Of a stretch of 64,000 nt of DNA, positions 1 through 7,513 are shown piece after piece (within the stretch, counting starts at the first letter, position 1; every line of letters begins with the position of its first letter). The position numbers and the translations under genes were made by a program. The DNA is taken from positions 1-64,000 of IMG/VR virus record IMGVR_UViG_3300034073_005389; one strand, given 5' to 3'. The notes under the pieces were generated by a model that worked only from the letters and a program-made list of their open reading frames with translations, was not told the DNA's origin and did not search any database. Source of the DNA: a virus.

Positions 1-363
1 ATGATAGTATTAATATTACAAATATTAGTTTCTTTATATTTATTATTTTTAGTATTGGGAACAGCATCTCAATATAAGATAAAGCTAAATATACATAATG
101 TTTCTTTTGGTATTTTAATGGGGGTATTATTAATTACCTCTATAGTGTATTGCTATAAGAATTTTTCTAATTACATATATATTGGAATGGGGATAGGTAT
201 TATTTCAGAGATTTTAAATTTCTTTAAAATAAGAAATGCGCCAGAAATAGGGGTTTTGCAGAAATGGGCTACATTTTTGGTATGTGTTTTTTTCTGGCCG
301 CAGGCATTAACTTTTGTATTTTACATTTACAAAAATTATCAATATATCGATGCGAATTCTTAG
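1..363 (+). CDS. small multi-pass membrane protein
   Basis: I do not recognise this 120-residue protein. It is strongly hydrophobic, with about three to four predicted membrane helices (near residues 2-22, 36-52, 58-75 and 88-108) and a short polar C-terminus. The first base of the window is the A of an ATG, so I cannot see whether the true start lies further upstream. Its end overlaps the next gene by 14 bp, which suggests co-transcription with the unknown protein and IF-1 that follow. An inner-membrane location is inferred from composition only. Confidence 0.55.
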   Translation: MIVLILQILVSLYLLFLVLGTASQYKIKLNIHNVSFGILMGVLLITSIVYCYKNFSNYIYIGMGIGIISEILNFFKIRNAPEIGVLQKWATFLVCVFFWPQALTFVFYIYKNYQYIDANS

Positions 364-1024
364 TCCTGAAAATTGGTATTCTCGTTTAGAGAGGCAGATA
401 AAGTTATTTGAGGCTCACATGGAGGTAAAGGAGTTTTCTTTTATTGCTAAGAGCTGTAAATTAAAGCCATATGATATTATTTATAAAAAAGCTAAATTTG
501 ATTTAAATTTACATAAGCATTGGGTAGATGAATATGGAAACAGTATTGTTATTGGAAGAAATGGTAAATTAAAAATAGAATACAATTCTCTTTTAGTAGA
601 GAGAAATAAGATTGTCAATACGGATTTGTATTATAATTTATCTTTAGACAAGGTAGTTAAGATTAGTAAATTGGCTTATATTTTTTGTGGAAAAGAAGAT
701 ATACAAGAAGAAAGTTGTATTTATTTATCTTTTTTGGGACTGGATAATTGTTTAAGGTGTTATTATTATATGCACCAGGAATGGAGACAAGTATCTCCAT
801 TATGCATTGGTTTATTTAATTTAAAAATGATAGCAAATAACTTAGACATTAAATATTATTTAACTTTTAAGTCTAATAATTTAAATTTACCGCCGTATTG
901 CATTTCTGGTACAGGATGGATAACATCTTTACCGATGCCGGAGGCAATATTAAAAGAGTTAACGTTACACAGCAACAATGTAATTAACAATGTTTTATTT
1001 GAAAGGAAACAAATTAATCAATGA
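350..1024 (+). CDS. hypothetical protein
   Basis: This 224-residue protein (starting MRILSPENW) has no motif I recognise. It is rich in Lys, Asn, Leu and Tyr, has several cysteines (for example the LDNCLRCYYY stretch) and no clear membrane segment. A longer frame could begin at a TTG at 314, but the ATG at 350 gives a more normal start; neither has a strong ribosome-binding site. Its stop overlaps the IF-1 start as ATGA, so translation of the two is probably coupled. Confidence 0.6.
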   Translation: MRILSPENWYSRLERQIKLFEAHMEVKEFSFIAKSCKLKPYDIIYKKAKFDLNLHKHWVDEYGNSIVIGRNGKLKIEYNSLLVERNKIVNTDLYYNLSLDKVVKISKLAYIFCGKEDIQEESCIYLSFLGLDNCLRCYYYMHQEWRQVSPLCIGLFNLKMIANNLDIKYYLTFKSNNLNLPPYCISGTGWITSLPMPEAILKELTLHSNNVINNVLFERKQINQ

Positions 1025-1245
1025 GTAACACTGATAAAATGGAGTTTGAGGGAGAAGTAATTGATTCTTGCAAGGGAAAGTTCAAAGTACGCATTACTGA
1101 TGCTTTAACAGTACTTTGCACTTTAAGTGGCAAGATTCGAATGAATTCGGTAAAGATTTTAGTGGGCGATAAGGTAAAGGTAGAGGTATCAGAATATGAT
1201 ACTTCTCAGGGTAGGATTACTTATCGGGTAAAAAATATGCAATAG
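1021..1245 (+). CDS. infA: translation initiation factor IF-1
   Basis: This 74-residue protein is close to the full length of bacterial IF-1 (about 71 to 73 residues). It matches IF-1 along its length: an EFEGEVID first strand, a FKVRI strand, the SGKIRMNSVKILVGDKV core and the closing YDTSQGRITYR motif, which together make an S1-like OB fold. IF-1 binds the A site of the 30S subunit and helps IF-2 and IF-3 select the initiator tRNA. The start overlaps the previous stop as ATGA, with an AAGGA about 13 bases upstream. The 3' end overlaps the convergent gene by 29 bp. Whether it replaces or modulates host IF-1 is inference. Confidence 0.93.
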   Translation: MSNTDKMEFEGEVIDSCKGKFKVRITDALTVLCTLSGKIRMNSVKILVGDKVKVEVSEYDTSQGRITYRVKNMQ

Positions 1246-2329
1246 TGCCAAGTTGCATAGCTCTTTTTATAATATTTTTTCTTCTTTGTTGCATAACAGA
1301 TGAAATGCTTTCTAGCATTTGGTCTATTTTTTTTACGTATTCTTTTTCTTTTTCTGTTATGGAAGCAGTAGGTTTAGTGGATGTTGTTGGCTCTGGCTTA
1401 ACATCTACTTTATCTATTGTTTTTTTATCTTCAGGTTTTTTAGGTTTTGCTTCATCTTTTTCTTCAGGGGGTAATTTTGCGATAGGGGATGTAGGAATGG
1501 CGCCTCTGGGACCTATTGGATTTTTAATAGCTTGAGGAGTTTCTTTGTACATTTCTAAAGCTTTATCAGAATCAATTTCTCCTACAGGCTTACCATTTTC
1601 TATTATAGTGGCAGTACCGGCAGTACCTCTGAAAGCAGTAAGATATTCAGGACCATAGTTGCTAGAAACATGTCCAGAAGCTCCTTGACCAGAGGCTCCT
1701 CCTTGAATAGGAACTCCATCTGGAGTAAAAGCGCCTACAAAGTGAACTCTATCTTCAAATCCTTTTACTGGTTTTGTATATTCTTTAAAAAAACCAGAAG
1801 TAATTTCATTAGGTTGTACATTTTTAGCAGCTAATTCTTGCTGATATTTATCGGCGTAATTTTGAATAAAAGGATCATAGGTTACACCTTTATCTACTAC
1901 TTCTTTGCCGGTATATTTTTTACCATCAACAGTAACGCCTGTACCGCTTAAAGGTTTAGCCGGTATTTTTTTATCTGCTTTTTGATGAATTAATCTAACC
2001 ATATCTGCTGCAGGCAGATCTATGCCATAGTGTGCAGCTAAACTTCTACTGGTATTATACGCTAAAGGAACAGGTCTACCTTCTATAGAAAGTACATTAG
2101 GCATTACTTTAAATTGTAATTTTTTGTTACCTTCTAAGGGTACTTCTAAAGGAACCATCATTTTTTGCATAGCTTCTTTAGAATAAATAGATTTAATAGA
2201 TTGTAAAATAAAGTTTTCCCTAGCTGGACCAGGGCTTTTGTAAGTAGTATTTAATTGCTCCCAAAAACTTTTACCTGCTTTAGCTTCTGGTTTAACTTCT
2301 GGTTTAACTTCTGGCTTAGTTTCTGGCAT
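1217..2329 (-). CDS. hypothetical protein, paralogue of the 2331-3086 product
   Basis: This 370-residue protein has no known function. It has a charged proline-rich N-terminus with a KPEVKPEVKPEAK repeat and a second Lys/Glu/Pro-rich stretch near residues 285-330. The central part resembles the product of the adjacent upstream gene: a shared LSI strand followed by an alignable helix, and a later NG.PI / Tyr-Gly block. It begins one base after that gene ends, so the pair probably arose by tandem duplication. No signal peptide or membrane segment is seen. Its 3' end overlaps IF-1, which is convergent. Confidence 0.65.
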   Translation of the reverse strand: MPETKPEVKPEVKPEAKAGKSFWEQLNTTYKSPGPARENFILQSIKSIYSKEAMQKMMVPLEVPLEGNKKLQFKVMPNVLSIEGRPVPLAYNTSRSLAAHYGIDLPAADMVRLIHQKADKKIPAKPLSGTGVTVDGKKYTGKEVVDKGVTYDPFIQNYADKYQQELAAKNVQPNEITSGFFKEYTKPVKGFEDRVHFVGAFTPDGVPIQGGASGQGASGHVSSNYGPEYLTAFRGTAGTATIIENGKPVGEIDSDKALEMYKETPQAIKNPIGPRGAIPTSPIAKLPPEEKDEAKPKKPEDKKTIDKVDVKPEPTTSTKPTASITEKEKEYVKKIDQMLESISSVMQQRRKNIIKRAMQLGTIAYFLPDK

Positions 2330-2330
2330 A

Positions 2331-3086
2331 TTAGTATCTCAAAAAAGTTAAAGGTCCTTCATCACTAATCAAGCTCCAAAGAGATTTATCTTTAAATACA
2401 TCTTGTATTCTCATTGGCTTTTCATTTACCATTACATCATTAGCTACTAATCTAATACCGTGACTATAATCTGCGTAAGTATCTTCATGATTTCCGGGTA
2501 ATGGTTGAATAGCCTGACCATTTGCTTGAATCCATCCGTACAAAGCTAATTTTTTATTTGGGTTATTGGGGCTAAATAAATTAGTTAATACTACATCTTT
2601 TTTTTGACCAGAAATAAGAGCAGTAATATCTTTGTCTTTTAGTTGGTCTTGTATTCTTTGATTATGGATGCCATATCTGCTGGTGCTCATCATACTAGCA
2701 TCATATGGTGGACCCCAGGGCAAAGGTTGTAGTTTAATAGTAGATTGTTTCCAGATATCATTGACCATTTTTCTAGTAATCAAAGAGCAATCATATTTAT
2801 CGGCTATTTTTTGAGCAGTCAAAGGATTCATTGGCATTCTAACATAATCTTTATCATTGCCAATAGATAAATAATCAGAAGTAACTAAATAAGTAATAGA
2901 GTTTTTTCCTTCTGTAACTTTAATAGCGGCGAATTTTCTTAAAAAATCAGGAATATTGCCCGACAAAAATTCCTGTAAAATATTCTTTTCTCTATCTGGA
3001 ATAGAGCTATTCATATTATTTGTTATAAATTCCGAGCCAGAACAAGCATTTGGGCTGGATGGAATTAATGTATCAGCTATTGGCAT
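2331..3086 (-). CDS. hypothetical protein with YADYSHGIRLV motif
   Basis: This 251-residue protein of unknown function ends in a conserved-looking HEDTYADYSHGIRLV block (about residues 200-215) whose His, Asp, Tyr and His could be catalytic or metal-binding; I do not know the family. It starts with a good GAGG site just before the ATG, and its first codons overlap the 3' end of the tiny lipoprotein gene. It is weakly similar to the next gene downstream. Position in the papain-like protease operon suggests a role alongside that enzyme, but nothing in the sequence proves it. Confidence 0.65.
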   Translation of the reverse strand: MPIADTLIPSSPNACSGSEFITNNMNSSIPDREKNILQEFLSGNIPDFLRKFAAIKVTEGKNSITYLVTSDYLSIGNDKDYVRMPMNPLTAQKIADKYDCSLITRKMVNDIWKQSTIKLQPLPWGPPYDASMMSTSRYGIHNQRIQDQLKDKDITALISGQKKDVVLTNLFSPNNPNKKLALYGWIQANGQAIQPLPGNHEDTYADYSHGIRLVANDVMVNEKPMRIQDVFKDKSLWSLISDEGPLTFLRY

Positions 3087-3184
3087 GGGACCTCATTCGG
3101 GTAAACTTTATTGGTAGCAGAACAGCTATAAAAAGTTATTATACTAAAGATAACTAAAAAACAAGAAGCAATTATATGTCTCAT
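3077..3184 (-). CDS. tiny putative lipoprotein (35 aa)
   Basis: A 35-codon frame starts at 3184 as ATGA, overlapping the TGA of the protease, and runs to a TAG at 3077. It reads as a basic N-terminus, a hydrophobic stretch (residues 4-19), then FYSC, which resembles a lipobox with Cys21 as lipid attachment site, followed by only 14 residues. Its last ten bases overlap the next gene. Size and design resemble entericidin-like or very short outer-membrane lysis lipoproteins; the mature part is short for a classical o-spanin. Coupled starts on both sides support translation, but function is open. Confidence 0.5.
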   Translation of the reverse strand: MRHIIASCFLVIFSIITFYSCSATNKVYPNEVPCQ

Positions 3185-3954
3185 AATAAATTAGGCATTA
3201 AGGTGGGTACCCAGATATCGCTGGTAGTGGGATGTAAAAAATAAGATTGGTCAAACCAAGTATGACCATTTCTACCCCAGTCAGTTCCCCAACTATTTCT
3301 AATATAAAACTGCAAATTATTATTTACTTCTTTTACGCCAGTTACTATCATAGCGTGCAGTCCTACAATTTGCTCAGTGGGAGCAAACCAAGTTTTATCT
3401 GTATTACTATAAGCATATCTTAAAAAGCTATCAGTAACACCTGTACCAAATACAACTGGGTGATTGGCTCGAATGGCAGACTCTATTTCTATTATTCTTT
3501 TTTCACCTGTGGCATTTATTCTATAAAAAGAATGTATGGTATTATCTAATCCTTGTCGATATGCTTCCATGGGTGGTTGGGCAAATACTTTGTTGGTGTT
3601 ATATTCCCAAACTGATTCAGGGCAAACTCCATCTTTAGCTAAAGAGTTAAAAGCATTTCTAATAAAAGTACCTTCATCTTTATCTGTTGATTTATCATAT
3701 AACCTAGCATTCCAATATACAAACAATCTAGATAACTGAACAGGTTTGCCAGACAATCCCATTAATATTTCTAAAGAATCAACGGTTGCATTAGCTACAC
3801 AAGATCCTAAGTTTAATTGATTAGAAACTGGAGTATATTCTTGAATAATATGCTCATTATTTGAGCTAGAGGAAAACTTTTTAATATTTAAGTGAATATC
3901 AGAAAAACTATTATCATTTGTAACATGTTCACTAGGTAAAAAACCAAATTTCAT
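3181..3954 (-). CDS. papain-like cysteine protease (peptidase family C1A)
   Basis: This 257-residue protein carries the C1A active-site pattern in order: oxyanion Gln46 and nucleophile Cys52 in NQLNLGSCVANA, catalytic His200 in GLHAMIV, and Asn220 in RNSWGTDWG. The start at 3954 (MKFGFLP) is preferred over an in-frame ATG pair at 3993 because it has a GAGG five bases upstream and avoids overlapping the previous gene. There is no signal peptide and no obvious long propeptide. Phage C1A proteases are uncommon; targets could be host proteins or virion precursors. Neighbours are a membrane-anchored Cys-rich protein and a tiny lipoprotein. Confidence 0.88.
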   Translation of the reverse strand: MKFGFLPSEHVTNDNSFSDIHLNIKKFSSSSNNEHIIQEYTPVSNQLNLGSCVANATVDSLEILMGLSGKPVQLSRLFVYWNARLYDKSTDKDEGTFIRNAFNSLAKDGVCPESVWEYNTNKVFAQPPMEAYRQGLDNTIHSFYRINATGEKRIIEIESAIRANHPVVFGTGVTDSFLRYAYSNTDKTWFAPTEQIVGLHAMIVTGVKEVNNNLQFYIRNSWGTDWGRNGHTWFDQSYFLHPTTSDIWVPTLMPNLL

Positions 3955-3961
3955 ATTTACC

Positions 3962-4321
3962 TCAAGGTTTGGCAGTTCCAGTACATACATCAATATAGCT
4001 ACAAGTTGTTTTCTCTGTTACCTCTGTAGCTAAACATTTTGGATTTAAAAACACTCCATCTTTGTGTTTTTGTTCACAAAATTGAGTAAAATTCAAACCC
4101 TTTTTAGTATAAGGCTGATCGTCTGGTATGCATTCTAATTGTTGTAAATTAATTTCAGCTGCCTGACACCACTCTGTATCTTGTACTACTGGAGTAGGTT
4201 GTGGCGGTACGTAAGTATTATTGGGGCAACTATTTAAAGAAATAATTATAATAATTACAATTAGCATGACTACAAATGCTATTATTGGTTTAATTTTTGT
4301 TTCAAAAGTTTCTGTATCCAT
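3962..4321 (-). CDS. membrane-anchored cysteine-rich protein
   Basis: This protein is 119 residues when read from the ATG at 4321 (MDTETFETK), which I prefer to an upstream start because it leaves room for the divergent promoter region. It has a short cytoplasmic N-terminus, one long hydrophobic segment rich in Val and Ile (about residues 12-30) ending at SLNSC, then a Pro-rich linker and a domain with six further cysteines. This suggests either a membrane anchor or a non-canonical lipobox, with a disulphide-bonded periplasmic domain. It is the first gene of the papain-like protease operon. The family is unknown. Confidence 0.6.
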   Translation of the reverse strand: MDTETFETKIKPIIAFVVMLIVIIIIISLNSCPNNTYVPPQPTPVVQDTEWCQAAEINLQQLECIPDDQPYTKKGLNFTQFCEQKHKDGVFLNPKCLATEVTEKTTCSYIDVCTGTAKP

Positions 4322-4349
4322 AATACAAATATGCTGTTTTTTTAGTAGC

Positions 4350-4375
4350 TTGACAAATAAACTACTTGATATAAT
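4350..4375 (+). promoter_or_regulatory. promoter for the IMPDH-ThyA-DHFR operon
   Basis: A consensus TTGACA lies at 4350-4355 and an extended -10 element TGATATAAT at 4367-4375, just before the GAGG ribosome-binding site (4385-4388) and ATG at 4397. The spacing between hexamers is only 14 bases, short for a sigma-70 promoter, so the extended -10 may be doing most of the work. The divergent gene starts at 4321, so this gap must also hold its promoter. Confidence 0.55.
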
Positions 4376-4396
4376 ATACAAGTTGAGGATTTAATT

Positions 4397-5428
4397 ATGG
4401 TAAAATTTTTAGAAAGTTTAAGTTTTAACGATGTGTTACTGCAACCTAAATATTCTACTATCACTTCTAGAAGTGATGTAGATCTTTCTGTTTCATTAAA
4501 AAATTTTAAATTTGAGATACCTTTGTTACCAGCTAACATGGCAAGCTTAGTTGGTGAGCAAATGTGTGAATTTATGTATCAACATAAAGGTATGGCTTTG
4601 CTTCATCGCTTTGAGTCTACAAAAAATACAATTAGTGTATTTGATAATCTAAAATGTAAATACGGAAAAGATATTTATAATTACATTGGCGTATCAGTTG
4701 GTGTAAAAAAAGAAGATTATGAGTTAGTTGATATTTATTACAATTTAGGAATCAAGATTATGGTAGTTGATGTGGCTCATGGAGACCATATCAATTGCAT
4801 AAATATGACTCGCTATATTAGTGAAAAATATCCAGGAGTATTGTTAATTTCTGGTAATGTAGCTACTGGCACTGGAGCTTTAAATCTATGGAAAGCTGGA
4901 GCAGATATCGTAAAAGTAAATGTTGGTGCTGGTAGCTTATGTACTACTAGAGTAGAAACTGGTGCTGGCGTAGCGCAATTATCAGCTTTATTAGATGTTT
5001 GGGAGATGAAATCTTATGCTGAAAATACACTAAATAAAGTATTATATGTTATGTCAGATGGTGGCATGACATATGTAGGAGATTTAGTAAAAAGCCTGTG
5101 TTTCTCTGACATTGCTATGTCTGGACATTTCTTTGCTGGTACAGAAGAGACGCCAGGAGAAGTAGTAGAATACAATGGGACATTGGTAAAAGGTTACAAC
5201 GGAAGCTCTACGCATAAGACCAATCACGTAGAGGGCGTAAAGAGTTATGTCAAATATCGCGGTCCAATGAGTAAAGAATTGCAAAAAATTTTAGAAGGAT
5301 TAAGATCTGGGTGTAGCTATCAGGGCGCTCATAATTTAAGTGAATTGAAGAATAATCCTGTTTTATGTAAGATTACTCATGCTGGTTTGATTGAAAGCCA
5401 TCCTCACAATGTAATTGTGTTAAAATAA
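4397..5428 (+). CDS. IMP dehydrogenase / GMP reductase family protein
   Basis: This 343-residue TIM-barrel enzyme has the family nucleophile loop GAGSLCTTR with Cys182, the following ETGAGVAQLSA, and the SFNDVLLQPKYS N-terminus. It lacks CBS domains, giving a length like GMP reductase. However, the AGTEETPGEV segment and the C-terminal GLRSGCSYQGA plus ESHPHN motif are IMPDH-like. The mobile flap between them is about 20 residues shorter than in IMPDH, and the Arg-Tyr pair needed for hydrolysis is not seen. I therefore cannot decide between IMPDH, GMP reductase or another purine nucleotide oxidoreductase. It heads an operon with thyA and DHFR. Confidence 0.87.
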   Translation: MVKFLESLSFNDVLLQPKYSTITSRSDVDLSVSLKNFKFEIPLLPANMASLVGEQMCEFMYQHKGMALLHRFESTKNTISVFDNLKCKYGKDIYNYIGVSVGVKKEDYELVDIYYNLGIKIMVVDVAHGDHINCINMTRYISEKYPGVLLISGNVATGTGALNLWKAGADIVKVNVGAGSLCTTRVETGAGVAQLSALLDVWEMKSYAENTLNKVLYVMSDGGMTYVGDLVKSLCFSDIAMSGHFFAGTEETPGEVVEYNGTLVKGYNGSSTHKTNHVEGVKSYVKYRGPMSKELQKILEGLRSGCSYQGAHNLSELKNNPVLCKITHAGLIESHPHNVIVLK

Positions 5429-5437
5429 AGGAATAAT

Positions 5438-6277
5438 ATGAATACAGAAGAGCAGTTTTATCTAAATTTGTTAGATTATACTATAAAAGCTGGAATAGAT
5501 CAATCCGACAGAACCGGAGTAGGAACTAAAAGTTTATGTGGTGCAATGTTAAGATTTTCATTGCAAGATAATACGTTGCCCTTATTAACAACCAAGAAGA
5601 TGTTTGCTCGTGGAATAGTTGAAGAATTATTGTTCTTTATCCGAGGAGAAACAAATTCTAAAAAATTAGAAGAAAAGGGTGTTAATATCTGGAAGGGTAA
5701 TACCAGCAGAGAGTTTTTGGATAAAAGAGGTTTATTGGATTATCCTGAAGGTGAGATGGGACCTATGTATGGCTACTTGTGGAGAAATTTCCATGGAGTA
5801 GACCAGTTAAGAAACTGCCTAGAACTAATTAAAAAAGATCCGTCTAGTCGTAGGATTATGGTGACGGCGTATGATCCATCCTTATCTGAGGGGTGTGTAT
5901 TAGACCCTTGTCATTTATTTTTTCAGTTTCACGTACAAAATAATAAATTAAGTTTGCAATGGTATCAGCGTTCTGTAGACATGTTTTTAGGATTACCTTT
6001 TAACATTTGCAGTTATGGTATTTTGTTACATTTATTTGCAAAAGCTGCTGGTTTAGAAACTGGTGATTTAATTTTTAATGGTGGCAACATACATATTTAT
6101 AATAATCACATTGAACAATGTGAAAAGCAAATAACTAGAGTTCCTAAAGAATTTCCTAAATTAATAATTAAAAAAGAAATTAGTTCTATAGAAGATATGG
6201 AAAAATTAGTTTTTGAAGACTTTGAGATAACAGGATATGATCCTTTTCCAGCGATTAAAGCGGAGATGGCTGTATGA
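5438..6277 (+). CDS. thyA: thymidylate synthase
   Basis: This 279-residue ThyA-type enzyme methylates dUMP to dTMP using methylene-tetrahydrofolate. Visible motifs are the RTGVGT N-terminus, LPLLTTKK, SSRRIMV (phosphate-binding Arg pair), the catalytic Cys158 in LDPCHLFFQF, and FNICSYG whose Asn189 is the residue that selects uracil. Retention of that Asn argues against the dCMP or dUMP hydroxymethylases made by some phages. The HIY motif reads GGNIHIYNNH, with Asn where E. coli has Asp. Its stop overlaps the DHFR start as ATGA, matching the biochemical need to recycle dihydrofolate. Confidence 0.95.
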   Translation: MNTEEQFYLNLLDYTIKAGIDQSDRTGVGTKSLCGAMLRFSLQDNTLPLLTTKKMFARGIVEELLFFIRGETNSKKLEEKGVNIWKGNTSREFLDKRGLLDYPEGEMGPMYGYLWRNFHGVDQLRNCLELIKKDPSSRRIMVTAYDPSLSEGCVLDPCHLFFQFHVQNNKLSLQWYQRSVDMFLGLPFNICSYGILLHLFAKAAGLETGDLIFNGGNIHIYNNHIEQCEKQITRVPKEFPKLIIKKEISSIEDMEKLVFEDFEITGYDPFPAIKAEMAV

Positions 6278-6744
6278 TTAGAATAATTGCGGCATGCTCT
6301 AGTAATGGAGTTATTGGCGTAGATAACAAAATTCCATTTTATTATTCAGAAGACTTGCAACATTTTAGAAAGTCTACCAACAATGGAGTTGTTATTATGG
6401 GTCGTAAGACTTTTGAAAGCATAGGTAGCAAACCATTGCCCAACAGAAAAAATATAGTTATTACTAGAAATAGTATTGAAAATATAGAGACGTGCGCTTC
6501 TTTAAAAGAAGCGCTAGATAGATTAGATAAATTAGAAGATATTTGGCTGATTGGGGGAGCGAATATTTATCAAGAGGGAATGAAATATGCGGAAGAGATA
6601 GTATTAACTATTACTCCAGATCATATTGAGAATGATAATAGTATCAGGTTTCCTTGGATTAATCCTTTGCTTTTCCGTGTAAGAGAAGAAAGAACATTTA
6701 TTGAAAGTCCAATAAAAATCATGTATTATAAAAAATTACATTAA
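6274..6744 (+). CDS. folA: dihydrofolate reductase
   Basis: This 156-residue protein matches bacterial and phage DHFR throughout: IIAACSSNGVIG at the N-terminus, the acidic active-site residue in SEDLQHFRK, VIMGRKTFESIG, PNRKNIVITR and IWLIGGANIYQ. It regenerates tetrahydrofolate consumed by the overlapping upstream ThyA. The 3' end overlaps the convergent M23 peptidase gene by 9 bp, and no terminator is seen between them. Confidence 0.95.
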   Translation: MIRIIAACSSNGVIGVDNKIPFYYSEDLQHFRKSTNNGVVIMGRKTFESIGSKPLPNRKNIVITRNSIENIETCASLKEALDRLDKLEDIWLIGGANIYQEGMKYAEEIVLTITPDHIENDNSIRFPWINPLLFRVREERTFIESPIKIMYYKKLH

Positions 6745-7434
6745 AAATTTTGTAATCCTATTATATAAGGCAGCTGCTTTATATAGAGTTTTTATTTGAT
6801 TAGAGAATTGCAAAGGATGTGATGCCTTTGCTTTTTTTTTGGGCTTACTAAATTTTTCTTTATTGTATGGAGGTACATCAAAAAACTTACCTGGATCTAC
6901 AATATTTTCATTTTCCCAGACTTGAAAGTGCAAGTGAGGAGTAGTGCCTTGAGCATTTCCGGTCATTCCAACGGTAGCAATTTGAGTATTTTTATCTACT
7001 TCTTGCTTGGGTCTTACTAATACTTGATCGCAATGAGCATAAAAAGTTTTTACATTATTAGCATGCTGAATACTTAAGCTATTTCCAGATTTACCTCCAG
7101 ACCCTACCTTGATAACAATACCAGCTTCCATGGGATAAATAGGAGTGCCCATTGGAGCTGCCAAATCAATTCCATGATGACCTCCTAAATGCCTTTCATC
7201 AGTGGCTGCTCCAGGAGAAAAATCTCCTAAATTATCCCAGTCTGCCTTAATGGGGCATTGATATCCTGAAGACATGTCACTTAATAAATCTTCTTTTTTA
7301 TCTGATAATTCTAAATCAGGAACATCAGATACTCCAGAGAACAAGGTACTAACAGATTGTTGTAAATCTTCAATATCTTTTTCTGATAATAATTCTGGGT
7401 CTAAATCTTGATCTAAAAATGAAATTTTTTTCAT
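6736..7434 (-). CDS. M23 (LytM-type) peptidase
   Basis: This 232-residue protein has an acidic N-terminal region (1-60) and a LytM/M23 zinc endopeptidase domain (about 75-190): His86 and Asp90 in GGHHGIDLAAPMGTPI, His134 in FYAHC, and the HLHFQ motif with His167 and His169. It should cleave peptide cross-bridges in peptidoglycan. There is no signal peptide, so it is probably either a virion-associated lysin used at entry or an endolysin released by a holin. It has a short Lys-rich tail. It lies alone on the minus strand, downstream of a terminator. Confidence 0.9.
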   Translation of the reverse strand: MKKISFLDQDLDPELLSEKDIEDLQQSVSTLFSGVSDVPDLELSDKKEDLLSDMSSGYQCPIKADWDNLGDFSPGAATDERHLGGHHGIDLAAPMGTPIYPMEAGIVIKVGSGGKSGNSLSIQHANNVKTFYAHCDQVLVRPKQEVDKNTQIATVGMTGNAQGTTPHLHFQVWENENIVDPGKFFDVPPYNKEKFSKPKKKAKASHPLQFSNQIKTLYKAAALYNRITKFLM

Positions 7435-7470
7435 ATTATGAATGCAAATTTATATACTATAAAAACAAAA

Positions 7471-7492
7471 AAGCCCGAAATTATTCGGGCTT
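7471..7492 (-). terminator. rho-independent terminator after the exonuclease-GT-macro unit
   Basis: A perfect 9-bp stem (AAGCCCGAA / TTCGGGCTT) with a 4-base loop lies 22 bases past the stop of the 7514-8008 gene. On the minus strand the stem is followed by a T run (TTTTTTG then TTTTT), so it terminates minus-strand transcription. Confidence 0.85.
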
Positions 7493-7513
7493 TATAAAAA
7501 TATTTAATATTTT

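Noticed and set aside
3181-3993. Longer start for the papain-like protease at 3993
   Set aside because: It overlaps the previous gene and has no ribosome-binding site, whereas 3954 has a well-placed GAGG.
5438-6277. A dCMP or dUMP hydroxymethylase instead of thymidylate synthase
   Set aside because: The uracil-selecting Asn in FNICSYG is kept, which fits dUMP methylation.
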